Part shown: one piece after another, positions 1-8,053 of the stretch
Layout: each line of letters starts with the position of its first letter
Position numbering within the stretch: the stretch's first letter is position 1
Assembly (NCBI GenBank): GCA_002491245.1
Contig: DKVO01000017.1
Location: 45,749-56,431 of the forward strand
Source of the DNA: Porphyromonadaceae bacterium UBA7176
Lineage (GTDB): Bacteria > Bacteroidota > Bacteroidia > Bacteroidales > Muribaculaceae
Length of the DNA: 10,683 bases
Direction of reading: 5' to 3'
Program-made: the position numbers and the translations under genes
Notes under the pieces: model-generated
Seen by the model: the letters and a program-made list of their open reading frames with translations, nothing else
Told to the model about the DNA's origin: nothing
The model's database searches: none

Positions 1-1
1 C

Positions 2-454
2 GGTATCCGTCCGGCAATCAATGTAGGTATCTCGGTATCGCGTGTTGGTGGCTCAGCTCAGGTCAAGTCAATGAAGAAGGTTGCCGGTACGCTGAAAATC
101 GATCAGGCACAGTTCCGCGAGCTTGAAGCATTTACAAAGTTCGGTGGCGATATGGATGCCGTTACGGCCCGAGTGATAGACAAGGGTCGCAAGAACGAGC
201 GTCTTCTTATCCAACCCCAATACCGCCCCATGCCTGTGGAGGATGAAATCGCAGTGATATTCTGTGGTGTCCACGGTTTGCTTGAGGGTGTGCCCCTGAC
301 AGATGTCGCTGAGTTTGAGAAGCAGTATCTGCAGCTCATGCACGCGAAGTATCCTGAGGATATGGCAGCGTTGGGCAAGGGTTCGCTTACTGATGAAATA
401 GCAGAGAAACTGACCTCAGCGGCCAAGGACGTCGCCGCGCGATTCAAGAACTAA
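2..454 (+). CDS. atpA: ATP synthase F1 subunit alpha, C-terminal part (5' end outside window)
   Basis: This is the 3' end of the alpha subunit of the F1Fo ATP synthase, a non-catalytic nucleotide-binding subunit of the cytoplasmic alpha3beta3 head. The frame is open from the window edge: base 1 ends a preceding codon, and 150 residues are visible before TAA. The visible part opens with GIRPAINVGISVSRVGGSAQ, the alpha-family signature. It contains the arginine (codon 41-43) that acts as the 'arginine finger' reaching into the catalytic site on beta. The alpha-helical C-terminal domain follows, with the family-typical stretch around LLIQPQYRPMPVEDEIAV. The ATG at 71 is internal to this domain and not a true start. 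The gene is followed after 36 bp by atpG, the usual alpha-gamma order. The identification is secure; the missing N-terminal two thirds cannot be assessed. Confidence 0.97.
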   Translation, partial: GIRPAINVGISVSRVGGSAQVKSMKKVAGTLKIDQAQFRELEAFTKFGGDMDAVTARVIDKGRKNERLLIQPQYRPMPVEDEIAVIFCGVHGLLEGVPLTDVAEFEKQYLQLMHAKYPEDMAALGKGSLTDEIAEKLTSAAKDVAARFKN

Positions 455-490
455 TGTTATCCCCAAGCAGATTAAACCGATAACAAACCA

Positions 491-1381
491 ATGGCAACAT
501 TACGTGAACTGAAAGGCCGCATCGGGTCGGTAGGATCTTCGGAGAAGATAACCGGCGCGATGAAAATGATATCGTCGGCCAAGATGCACAAGGCAGAGGG
601 TATCTTGCGCCGTCTGTCGCCTTTCCGCGACTGCGTGCAGGGCATTATCGGCAATTTGCTGAGCAGCGACGCGGCTGTAAGCTCGCCACTGACGGCCGAA
701 CGTCAGATGGTGAAGCATGTTACCGTCATAGCCCTTGGCAGTGACGATGGGCTTTGCGGAGCTTATAACGTGAATATTTTCAAAGGTTTGCTTGACACAG
801 TGTCGCGCTTGCGCGAGGACTATGGCAATGATGTCGAGATAGCGCTTGTGCCTGTTGGAAAGAAGTTGCAGAAGGCAGTGGAGAAATTGGCTGAATCAGA
901 CCCACGTCTTTCCTATATGCCGTCTGCCGGTATTGATTCGAAGAGCGAGGGAGATGCTGTGAAGGTTTTCAGCCGTGATTTCGAGGAGATGTTTCTCGGT
1001 GGCTTGACTGACCGAGTTGAGCTGATGTATGTGCATTTCCTGTCGGCCGGCCGTCAGCGTCTTGTTTCGGAGGGTTATCTTCCTATCAGCGCAAGTAAAT
1101 TGAATGCTGACAGCGAAGGCTCGGGACGACCTTACCTTTTTGAACCGGATGCAGCTACGATCTTCCGGACGGTGTTGCCGATGTATCTGCTGTCGCAGAT
1201 GCAGGAGGCTTTCGCACAGAACCGTGCGAGCGAGCAGGCCGCCCGAGTAATGGCTATGCAGAGTGCGAACGACAATGCCCAGAAGTTGCTTGAACAGCTC
1301 CAACTGGAATATAATAAGTTGCGTCAGCAGAGCATCACGACCGAACTTCTTGATATTGTAGGAGGGCAACGGCGCGATTAA
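491..1381 (+). CDS. atpG: ATP synthase F1 subunit gamma
   Basis: The gamma subunit is the rotor shaft of F1: a coiled coil of N- and C-terminal helices turns inside the alpha3beta3 ring and couples proton flow to ATP synthesis. The 296-residue product has the expected length. The N-terminal helix shows the family pattern (residues about 4-36, including KITGAMKMISSAKMHKAE). The Rossmann-like middle domain carries SDDGLCGAYNVNIFK where most gammas have SDRGLCGGLN. The C-terminal helix carries the conserved ARVMAMQSANDNAQKL and YNKLRQQSITTELLDIVGG segments. The ATG at 491 puts the N-terminus exactly where the family begins; no Shine-Dalgarno is visible, as is normal in this phylum. It ends in tandem stops (TAATAA, 1379-1384). 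It is probably the last gene of the atp operon, because no further atp gene follows before nuoI. Confidence 0.97.
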   Translation: MATLRELKGRIGSVGSSEKITGAMKMISSAKMHKAEGILRRLSPFRDCVQGIIGNLLSSDAAVSSPLTAERQMVKHVTVIALGSDDGLCGAYNVNIFKGLLDTVSRLREDYGNDVEIALVPVGKKLQKAVEKLAESDPRLSYMPSAGIDSKSEGDAVKVFSRDFEEMFLGGLTDRVELMYVHFLSAGRQRLVSEGYLPISASKLNADSEGSGRPYLFEPDAATIFRTVLPMYLLSQMQEAFAQNRASEQAARVMAMQSANDNAQKLLEQLQLEYNKLRQQSITTELLDIVGGQRRD

Positions 1382-1436
1382 TAATGCAGTCAATCAGATT
1401 TAACACAATATAGTAAACCAACAAGACCTCATATCA

Positions 1437-2042
1437 ATGGGTAGTGTATCAGAATACTTTTCATCTTTAGGCTCCGGCATCCTGAGCCTTCTAAAAGGCA
1501 TGAAGGTGACCGGCAAAGAGTTTGTGACGCCAAAGATCACCGAGTGCTATCCCGAGAACCGCACAGAGCACAAGTGGCCAGAGCGATTCCGCGCACAGCT
1601 CAAGTTTATCTATGACGGCGAAGGCAACCACAAGTGCATCGCCTGCCAGAATTGCGAACGTAACTGCCCTAACGGCACTATCTCGATTGAGACAAAGATG
1701 GTGACGACGATGCAGGGAACTAAGAAGAAAAAGCTCGTCAAGTACCACTATGATCTTGGTAGCTGTACATTCTGCCAGCTTTGCGTGACTAGTTGCCCCA
1801 CAGGCGCGATAGAGTTTGACAATGACTTCGAGCAGGCAGTGTTTACCCGATCGAAGCTTGTCAAGCAACTCAATTATCTGCCAGAAAAAGAAGAGCCGGA
1901 ACCTACCCCTGAGCAACTTGCCCAGATAGAGGCAGAACGTCAGGCAAAAATCGCCGAGGCTAAGGCCAAGGCAGCTGCGGCCAAGGCGGCCCAGGGTGGC
2001 GCATCGAATGCGACGCCTGATAAAACAGAGGAAAATAAATAA
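1437..2042 (+). CDS. nuoI: NADH-quinone oxidoreductase subunit I (2x[4Fe-4S] ferredoxin-like)
   Basis: NuoI is a peripheral-arm subunit of complex I that carries clusters N6a and N6b and passes electrons toward NuoB and quinone. The 201-residue protein has two classical CxxCxxCxxxCP motifs: Cys67, 70, 73, 77 and Cys110, 113, 116, 120. The N-terminal helix (residues about 5-30, ending GMKVTGKEF) packs on the membrane arm, and the typical 'YPENR' segment follows. The ferredoxin fold ends near residue 147. A further 54 residues form a Glu/Pro then Ala/Lys/Glu-rich tail predicted to be helical or disordered, which makes the protein longer than I expect for the family. It is the first nuo gene here, 55 bp after atpG, with no recognisable terminator or promoter in between. 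Its usual upstream neighbour nuoH is absent. nuoJ starts 6 bp after its stop. Confidence 0.95.
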   Translation: MGSVSEYFSSLGSGILSLLKGMKVTGKEFVTPKITECYPENRTEHKWPERFRAQLKFIYDGEGNHKCIACQNCERNCPNGTISIETKMVTTMQGTKKKKLVKYHYDLGSCTFCQLCVTSCPTGAIEFDNDFEQAVFTRSKLVKQLNYLPEKEEPEPTPEQLAQIEAERQAKIAEAKAKAAAAKAAQGGASNATPDKTEENK

Positions 2043-2048
2043 ACCGAT

Positions 2049-2564
2049 ATGGAATCAGTAGGAAGTATAATCTTGTATTTTATCGTCGCGTTGTCGATGA
2101 TAGTCTTCTCAGTGATGGCCGTGACGACTCGCAAAATTCTGCGTGCGGCCACATACCTGCTGTTCACGTTATTTGCGGCCGCCGTGGTCTATTTCATGCT
2201 CGATTATGAGTTCCTCGGCGCTGTTCAGATAGCAGTGTACGCCGGCGGTATCGTGGTACTGTTTGTCTTTGCCATCCTTCTTACGAGCAAACCGGGGGAC
2301 AATACCGAGCGTCTGACCTCAAAGTCGCGATTTCTCGGCGGTCTTGCAGCAGTGGCGACACTTGCATTGGCCGGCTATGCCCTTGTGAGCCGCTGCAGTA
2401 TGGCATTTGCCTCCAAGCCAGTGATGGAAGCCCCAGACATGCAAAGTGTCGGCGAGGCACTCCTTGGTTCAGGTCATGGAGAGTATCTGCTGCCGTTCGA
2501 GGCTGTCAGTGTGCTTTTGCTCGCATGTATAATTGGCGGCGTTGTCGTTGCCCGCAAACGTTGA
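2049..2564 (+). CDS. nuoJ: NADH-quinone oxidoreductase subunit J
   Basis: NuoJ is a small integral membrane subunit of complex I. It lies beside NuoA and NuoK and helps link the quinone-binding module to the antiporter-like subunits. The 171-residue product shows about five hydrophobic segments: residues ~5-25, 33-52, 56-78, 95-114 and 147-168. The third carries the highly conserved stretch EFLGAVQIAVYAGGIVVLFV (54-73), which contains the pi-bulge region implicated in coupling. A hydrophilic loop follows at about 79-94. ATG at 2049 lies 6 bp after the nuoI stop and starts directly before TM1. The stop is 4 bp before the chosen nuoK ATG, so translational coupling is likely. The length fits the family. 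Confidence 0.94.
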   Translation: MESVGSIILYFIVALSMIVFSVMAVTTRKILRAATYLLFTLFAAAVVYFMLDYEFLGAVQIAVYAGGIVVLFVFAILLTSKPGDNTERLTSKSRFLGGLAAVATLALAGYALVSRCSMAFASKPVMEAPDMQSVGEALLGSGHGEYLLPFEAVSVLLLACIIGGVVVARKR

Positions 2565-2568
2565 TATT

Positions 2569-2880
2569 ATGGAAATAACAGCTATATATTACCTTGTACC
2601 GGCTCTGGTGATGTTCTGCTGCGGCGTGTATGGTTTTATAACCCGTAAAAACATGATCGCGATGCTGATCTCGCTTGAGTTGATGCTCAATGCCGTCGAT
2701 ATCAACTTCGTGGTATTCAACCGTTATCTCTATCCGGAGCAGATGGAGGGAATGTTTTTCACGCTATTTGCCATCGCTATCGCGGCCGCGGAGACAGCCC
2801 TTGCCATCGCTATCATCATCAACATTTTCAGAGCAGCGAAGAATATCGACGTGCGCTCTCTTAACGAAATGAAATTCTAA
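2569..2880 (+). CDS. nuoK: NADH-quinone oxidoreductase subunit K
   Basis: NuoK is a three-helix membrane subunit of complex I, homologous to MrpC, that contributes to a proton channel beside NuoJ and NuoN. I chose ATG at 2569. It gives 103 residues, the standard NuoK length, and starts 4 bp after the nuoJ stop. An in-frame TTG at 2533 would add 12 residues overlapping nuoJ with no family counterpart. TM1 is about 6-24, TM2 about 28-50 and TM3 about 62-86. The two buried glutamates essential in E. coli (Glu36 and Glu72) are present as Glu37 (ISLELMLN) and Glu75 (AAAETALAI). nuoL starts 6 bp downstream. Confidence 0.94.
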   Translation: MEITAIYYLVPALVMFCCGVYGFITRKNMIAMLISLELMLNAVDINFVVFNRYLYPEQMEGMFFTLFAIAIAAAETALAIAIIINIFRAAKNIDVRSLNEMKF

Positions 2881-2886
2881 AGCATT

Positions 2887-4917
2887 ATGGACGTTACGAT
2901 TCCTATCCTAATTCTTGCCATACCGCTGTTTATGTTCGTCTTCCTTGGCCTTACGGGCATGAAGATGAGCCATAAGGTAGCCGGTATACTTGGCACTTGC
3001 GGCATGGGCACCGTCCTGGTGCTTGCCTACTATACGGCATTCCAATATTTCTTCTCCGGCGCAGATATCTTTATCAACGGTGCCGGCGAACGACTTCAGT
3101 ACCTTGTTTTTGACCAGACGTGGTTGCAGTTTACCGAAAATCTGGTGATCAAACTCGGCTTCCTTCTCGATCCGATATCGGCGATGATGCTTGTAGTGAT
3201 CACGACGATTTCGTTTATGGTGCATCTCTACAGCATGGGATACATGCGCGACCATCACGGGGTGTATGAGCACGGTTTCCAGCGCTTCTACGCTTTCCTG
3301 TCGCTCTTCAGTTTCTCGATGCTGGGTCTTGTAGTGGCCCCGAATATCTTCCAGATGTATATTTTCTGGGAGCTTGTGGGTGCTTCGTCGTATTTGCTTA
3401 TCGGTTTCTACTACACGAAACCGAGCGCAGTGTCGGCGTCGAAGAAAGCGTTTATCGTTACCCGTTTTGCCGACCTTGGTTTCCTTATCGGTATACTCAC
3501 GCTGTCGTGGTACACGGGAACATTCAATTTCACGGAGCTTACTTCTATCCCTGTAGAGGGTATGGCCGGTGTGAGCCAGGTGAATATAGGCACAGCTGAG
3601 TATGTGCGTGGTATTTTTGCCAACAGCGCAGCCCCGACTTTCATGGGTGCATCGGTGCTGACCTGGGCTCTTGTGCTTATCTTTATGGGTGGCATGGGTA
3701 AGTCGGCCATGATGCCTCTCCATATCTGGCTGCCAGATGCGATGGAAGGTCCGACTCCTGTGTCGGCGCTTATCCACGCTGCTACGATGGTTGTGGCCGG
3801 TGTTTATCTTGTGGCCCGTCTTTTCCCTCTCTACCTTATGGAGGAGGCTGCTCTCGATATAATCGTTGTAGTGGGAGCGGTGACAGCCTTGTATGCCGCT
3901 ATGGTTGCGTGCACGCAGCTTGACATCAAGCGAGTGCTCGCGTTCTCGACGATATCTCAGATAGCGTTCATGATGGTTTCGCTCGGCGTAGCCCGTCCGG
4001 AGTTCCATCACGGACTTGGATATATGGCGTCGATGTTCCACCTGTTCACTCACGCTATGTTCAAGGCGCTGCTCTTCCTTTGCGCCGGTGCTCTTATCCA
4101 CGCTATCGGGTCGAACAACTACACTGAGATGCATGGATTGCGCAAGCATATGCCTATAACCCATGTGGCTTTCCTCATAGGATGTCTTGCAATTGCCGGT
4201 ATCATACCGTTTGCCGGTTTCTTCTCTAAGGATGAAATTCTGACTGCTTGTTTCGGTCACTCGATATTCTGGTATATCTGGATGTCGGCTGTCGCCGGTC
4301 TGACGGCGTTCTATATGTTCCGTCTCTACTATCTGATTTTCTGGTGGAAGGAACACAAGACTCCGGAAGGACATCATGCACCGCATGACCAGCCCTGGAC
4401 TATGACTCTTCCTCTTGTGATCCTGTCGGTGGTTTCGTGTGTGGCCGGCTTCGTTCCGTTCGGCAATCTTGTGACATGGAACGGTCATCCGATGTTCGAG
4501 AGTGTCGACTTCTTCACAAATCTCAAGGCTCTTGACTGGAGTGTGGCTTCGATAAGCTTGCTTGTGGCGTTGGCTGCGATTGGTCTTGCTACGGTTATGT
4601 ACCGCAAGGAGAATGCGCTTCCGTCGAAGATGCGTAACGCACTGCCGGCATTGTGGACATGGTGTTTCCACCGTTTCTATTTCGACGAGCTTTACATGTT
4701 CATCACACACCGGATAATCTTTGGTTGTATCAGCCGTCCATTGGCATGGTTTGACCGTCATGTGATAGACGGAACGATGGATGCCTTCGCAACGATAACG
4801 AACAAGGCTTCGGAGGTGATCAAGCCATTGCAGTCGGGCCAGATACAGATGTATGTGTGGTATTATCTTGTGGGCGCACTGCTTCTTGGCGGTATCACAG
4901 CTCTCTGCGTAATCTAA
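2887..4917 (+). CDS. nuoL: NADH-quinone oxidoreductase subunit L (antiporter-like proton pump subunit)
   Basis: NuoL is the distal antiporter-like subunit of complex I. It is a multi-TM proton channel carrying the long lateral helix that braces the membrane arm. The 676-residue product has the full family layout. The residues of the half-channels are visible: Glu162 in TM5 (IFWELVGASSYLLIG), Asp196 (RFADLGFL), Lys272 in TM7 (GGMGKSAMMPLHIWLPDAMEG), His297 (ALIHAATMVVAGVYL), Lys348 in the LDIKRVLAFSTISQ segment, and Lys393 (HAMFKALLFLCAGAL). A hydrophilic, His-rich loop lies at about 487-503. The C-terminal part (about 590-640) fits the lateral helix, followed by a final TM at 656-675. ATG at 2887 is 6 bp after nuoK. 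The protein is slightly longer than E. coli NuoL (613), mostly in loops and the C-terminus. A 35-bp gap separates it from nuoM. Confidence 0.96.
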   Translation: MDVTIPILILAIPLFMFVFLGLTGMKMSHKVAGILGTCGMGTVLVLAYYTAFQYFFSGADIFINGAGERLQYLVFDQTWLQFTENLVIKLGFLLDPISAMMLVVITTISFMVHLYSMGYMRDHHGVYEHGFQRFYAFLSLFSFSMLGLVVAPNIFQMYIFWELVGASSYLLIGFYYTKPSAVSASKKAFIVTRFADLGFLIGILTLSWYTGTFNFTELTSIPVEGMAGVSQVNIGTAEYVRGIFANSAAPTFMGASVLTWALVLIFMGGMGKSAMMPLHIWLPDAMEGPTPVSALIHAATMVVAGVYLVARLFPLYLMEEAALDIIVVVGAVTALYAAMVACTQLDIKRVLAFSTISQIAFMMVSLGVARPEFHHGLGYMASMFHLFTHAMFKALLFLCAGALIHAIGSNNYTEMHGLRKHMPITHVAFLIGCLAIAGIIPFAGFFSKDEILTACFGHSIFWYIWMSAVAGLTAFYMFRLYYLIFWWKEHKTPEGHHAPHDQPWTMTLPLVILSVVSCVAGFVPFGNLVTWNGHPMFESVDFFTNLKALDWSVASISLLVALAAIGLATVMYRKENALPSKMRNALPALWTWCFHRFYFDELYMFITHRIIFGCISRPLAWFDRHVIDGTMDAFATITNKASEVIKPLQSGQIQMYVWYYLVGALLLGGITALCVI

Positions 4918-4952
4918 TATGACGGTGCAAAATATATAAATCAGTAATTACG

Positions 4953-6479
4953 ATGTTTTCGAATATATTAATCTACTTTGTTGTCGTACCGGTAATCATG
5001 CTTGCCGGCTTGGGTTTCTGCCGCAACATCAAGCAGATCCGCGCCGTTGCCGTGACCGGTTCGGTGGCTTTGCTGGGCCTGTCGGCTTATGTGCTTGCAG
5101 AGTATCTTGCAATCAGAGCTACGGGTAATACCGAGCCTATGTTGTTTACGGGTTCGTGGTCATGGTTCGAACCGTTGCATATCAACCTTGCAGTGGGTGT
5201 GGACGGTATCTCAATCGCGATGCTAATCCTTTCGTCGATAATTGTTTTTGCAGGCTCGTTCGCTTCGTGGACGATACAGCAGCCCAAGGAGTTTTTCCTG
5301 TGGCTTATATTGCTCTCGACGGGAGTGTTCGGCTTCTTTATCTCGGTGGACTTGTTCACGATGTTCATGTTCTATGAGGTGGCGCTTATCCCGATGTATC
5401 TCCTTATCGGTGTATGGGGCTCGGGCCGTAAAAATTACTCGGCGATGAAGCTTACGCTGATGCTTATGGGCGGCTCTGCTTTCCTGATGCTCGGCCTTAT
5501 CGGTATCTACTATCATTCGGCTCCGGAAGGTGGACAGCTGACATGGAATATCCTTGAGATTGCGAAGTATGATGCCATACCTCACGGCTGGCAGCAGTTC
5601 CTTTTCCCGATGACTTTTGTCGGCTTCGGTGTGCTCGGGGCTATGTTCCCGTTCCATACATGGAGCCCTGACGGTCATGCCTCGGCCCCGACAGCGGTGT
5701 CGATGCTTCATGCCGGCGTGTTGATGAAGCTTGGCGGTTACGGCTGTTTCCGCGTGGCTATCTATCTGATGCCTTATGCGGCTAAAGAACTGTCGTTCAT
5801 CTTCCTTATATTGACAGGTATCTCGGTTGTCTACGGTGCGTTCTGCGCATGTGTCAAGACAGACCTCAAGTATATCAATGCTTATTCGTCGGTGTCGCAC
5901 TGCGGTCTTGTGCTTTTCGCTATCCTGATGCTTAACTCGACGGCAATGACCGGTGCGATCATGCAGATGCTCTCGCACGGTCTTATGACGGCCCTCTTCT
6001 TTGCTCTGATCGGTATGATCTACGGCCGTACGCATACGCGTGATATCACGCAGATGGGCGGTATGATGCAGATTATGCCTTATCTTTCGGTCTGCTATGT
6101 GATTGCCGGTATGGCGTCGCTTGGTTTGCCTGGCTTGAGCGGTTTTGTGGCTGAGATGACTATTTTTGTAGGTTCGTTCAAGGCCGGTATGGCAGAGTAT
6201 CTTGCCGGAGCTGGGTCGCTTAAACTTGTGTTTACGATTATCGCGTGCTGTTCAATCGTGATTACTGCGGTGTATATTCTCCGTGTGGTTGGCAAGCTGC
6301 TGTTCGGCCCTGTGTATGATGACCACCACCGCACCTTGACCGATGCAACATGGTGGGAGCGTTTCTCGACAGTGACACTCATCCTCTGTGTCGCCGCTAT
6401 CGGTTGCTTCCCCAATTTCTTCAATAATTTGATAAATACGACTTTCACGCCGGAGATTTTCCGCGTGCTCGGAATGTAA
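4953..6479 (+). CDS. nuoM: NADH-quinone oxidoreductase subunit M (antiporter-like proton pump subunit)
   Basis: NuoM is the middle antiporter-like subunit of complex I, an Mrp-related proton channel. The 508-residue length fits the family. Visible signatures include DGISIAMLILSS (84-95), Glu142 in TM5 (MFYEVALIPMYLLIG), FPFHTWSPDGHASAPTAVSM (232-251), Lys259 in TM8 (HAGVLMKLGGYG), the TM9-10 segment KTDLKYINAYSSVSHCG (302-318), His342 (QMLSHGLMTALFF) and Glu401 in TM12 (SGFVAEMTIFVGSF), which matches E. coli Glu407. One key position differs: the TM7 lysine of E. coli NuoM (Lys234, AFAVKMP) aligns by eye with Leu228 (GFGVLGAMF). This may be a lineage feature rather than damage, because the surrounding sequence is intact. 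ATG at 4953 starts directly before TM1. nuoN follows after 20 bp. Confidence 0.96.
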   Translation: MFSNILIYFVVVPVIMLAGLGFCRNIKQIRAVAVTGSVALLGLSAYVLAEYLAIRATGNTEPMLFTGSWSWFEPLHINLAVGVDGISIAMLILSSIIVFAGSFASWTIQQPKEFFLWLILLSTGVFGFFISVDLFTMFMFYEVALIPMYLLIGVWGSGRKNYSAMKLTLMLMGGSAFLMLGLIGIYYHSAPEGGQLTWNILEIAKYDAIPHGWQQFLFPMTFVGFGVLGAMFPFHTWSPDGHASAPTAVSMLHAGVLMKLGGYGCFRVAIYLMPYAAKELSFIFLILTGISVVYGAFCACVKTDLKYINAYSSVSHCGLVLFAILMLNSTAMTGAIMQMLSHGLMTALFFALIGMIYGRTHTRDITQMGGMMQIMPYLSVCYVIAGMASLGLPGLSGFVAEMTIFVGSFKAGMAEYLAGAGSLKLVFTIIACCSIVITAVYILRVVGKLLFGPVYDDHHRTLTDATWWERFSTVTLILCVAAIGCFPNFFNNLINTTFTPEIFRVLGM

Positions 6480-6499
6480 ACCCCTCAGTATAAATTGCA

Positions 6500-7978
6500 A
6501 TGGATTACTCACAATTTTTAGCTATGAAGCAAGAAATCGGTCTGCTGGCCGTTTTCCTGCTGGTGTTCCTCTACGACACCTTCATGCCACGAGGGGCTCA
6601 GAAAGGCCTTCCCGTATTTACAACCGTGCTTATGCTGCTTGTGACCCTCGGCGGTTTCTGCAGCTATTGCATGGCTCCCGGAGGAGAAGTCTCGGCTTTT
6701 GCCGGCATGTATGTGACTTCGCCGGTTATTGCTGCGATCAAGAATATACTTAATATCGGTGTGGTGATCGTGCTGATACAGTCGATCAAATGGACCAACA
6801 GCGAGGCTATGACGATGCGTCGCGGAGAGTTCTACGAGTTGTTGCTTGTGACACTCTTCGGTATGTATCTGATGATCTCGGGCCGTCATTTCCTTCTTTT
6901 CATCATCGGTCTTGAGAGCGCGTCGTTGCCTCTTGCCGCGATGGTGGCTCTTGACAAGAACCGCTATGAGAGCCATGAGGCTGCTGTGAAGTATATTCTT
7001 ACAGCGGTGTTCTCTTCGGCTATTTTCATGATGGGACTTTCGTTTGTGTACGGTCTTACGGGGTCGATGTATTTTAATGATATCTACTTCGCACTCACGT
7101 CGCAGCGCAGTCTACTGCTTGTGATGGCGGTGGCATTTGTAATCGGTGGTATCGGTTTCAAATTGTCGTTGGTGCCTTTCCACCTATGGACAGCGGATGT
7201 ATATCAGGGAGCGCCTACTTCGGTGACTTCTTATCTGTCGGTTATATCGAAGGGTGCTACGGCGTTTGCTTTCCTTGTCGTGCTTAACCAGGTGTTTGGC
7301 GCACTGTATTCGCAGGTTTGGGAGGTGATGCTGTATGCGCTGATTATACTGACTATCACAGTCGGCAACCTCTTCGCTATCCGTCAGCGTAATATGAAGC
7401 GTTTCCTTGCGTTTTCGTCGATTTCGCAGGCCGGTTACATTATGCTCGGTGTCATAGCCGGAAATGCGATGGGTCTGGCCGCGATGATGTACTATATACT
7501 TGTGTATATATTCTCTAACCTTGCCGCATTTGGTGTTATCGGAGCCATAGAGAATGCTACCGGCAAGGTGTCGATGGATGATTATAAGGGTCTTTACAAG
7601 ACTAATCCTCGACTGTCGGTGGCTATGATGCTTGCGATGTTCTCGCTTGCCGGTATTCCTCCGTTCGCAGGATTTTTCTCGAAGTTCTTTATCTTTACCG
7701 GAGCCATCAATCAGGGTTCGGTAGCAATTTATGTGCTTGTGCTTATCGCGTTGATCAATACGATCGTGTCGCTTTACTACTATCTGCTGGTTGTGAAGGC
7801 GATGTTTATCAGCGATGATGAGTGCGTGGTGCCTAATTTCCGTTCGGCTTGCAGTGAGCGTCTTGGACTATGGATAAGCGTAGGTGGCATACTTGCCCTC
7901 GGTATTGTAAGCTACTTCTATAATTCGTTGCTCGAGCTTACCGGAGTGAGCGAAATGACAGCTTATTTTATCGGCTAA
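6500..7978 (+). CDS. nuoN: NADH-quinone oxidoreductase subunit N (antiporter-like proton pump subunit)
   Basis: NuoN is the antiporter-like subunit nearest the NuoA/J/K/H end of the complex I membrane arm. The 492-residue length is typical. The expected ionisable residues are all present: Glu139 in TM5 (IGLESASLPLAAMVAL), Lys221 in TM7 (GGIGFKLSLVPFHLWTADVY), Lys251 in TM8 (SKGATAFAFL), Lys300 in the RNMKRFLAFSSISQAGY segment, and Lys395 in TM12 (PPFAGFFSKFFIFTGA). The signature VPFHLWTADVYQGAPTSVTS separates it from NuoL and NuoM. ATG at 6500 gives an N-terminus directly before TM1. It is the last nuo gene: its stop is 23 bp before the stem of a strong intrinsic terminator. Confidence 0.96.
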   Translation: MDYSQFLAMKQEIGLLAVFLLVFLYDTFMPRGAQKGLPVFTTVLMLLVTLGGFCSYCMAPGGEVSAFAGMYVTSPVIAAIKNILNIGVVIVLIQSIKWTNSEAMTMRRGEFYELLLVTLFGMYLMISGRHFLLFIIGLESASLPLAAMVALDKNRYESHEAAVKYILTAVFSSAIFMMGLSFVYGLTGSMYFNDIYFALTSQRSLLLVMAVAFVIGGIGFKLSLVPFHLWTADVYQGAPTSVTSYLSVISKGATAFAFLVVLNQVFGALYSQVWEVMLYALIILTITVGNLFAIRQRNMKRFLAFSSISQAGYIMLGVIAGNAMGLAAMMYYILVYIFSNLAAFGVIGAIENATGKVSMDDYKGLYKTNPRLSVAMMLAMFSLAGIPPFAGFFSKFFIFTGAINQGSVAIYVLVLIALINTIVSLYYYLLVVKAMFISDDECVVPNFRSACSERLGLWISVGGILALGIVSYFYNSLLELTGVSEMTAYFIG

Positions 7979-8001
7979 TCTAAGAATAAGATATATAGTT
8001 G

Positions 8002-8034
8002 TTACCCCGGGCTTTTTGGCCCGGGGTAATTTTT
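8002..8034 (+). terminator. Strong intrinsic terminator closing the nuo operon
   Basis: A perfect 11-bp GC-rich stem (TTACCCCGGGC, 8002-8012, with GCCCGGGGTAA, 8019-8029) encloses a 6-nt loop TTTTTG (8013-8018). It is followed at once by five T residues (8030-8034). This is a textbook Rho-independent terminator, 23 bp after the nuoN stop. It should separate the nuo transcript from the downstream transporter gene. Confidence 0.93.
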
Positions 8035-8053
8035 GAGATGTAACCATTTATTT

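Noticed and set aside
2533..2568. An upstream TTG start for nuoK
   Set aside because: It would add 12 residues overlapping nuoJ and make NuoK longer than the family; the ATG at 2569 gives the standard length and normal operon spacing.
2908..4761. A 617-residue open frame on the minus strand opposite nuoL
   Set aside because: It is fully antisense to a clearly functional nuoL. The translation is rich in His and Arg with no recognisable domain, and its length follows from nuoL codon usage (few codons that read as stops on the other strand).
4918..4952. The 35-bp nuoL-nuoM gap as a possible internal promoter or terminator
   Set aside because: It is A/T-rich but contains no TAnnTTTG element and no inverted repeat with a T-tract; it looks like a plain spacer.
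5223..6035. A 270-residue open frame on the minus strand opposite nuoM
   Set aside because: It has the same His/Arg/Glu-rich shadow composition as the frame opposite nuoL, sits entirely within nuoM, and has no domain or promoter.
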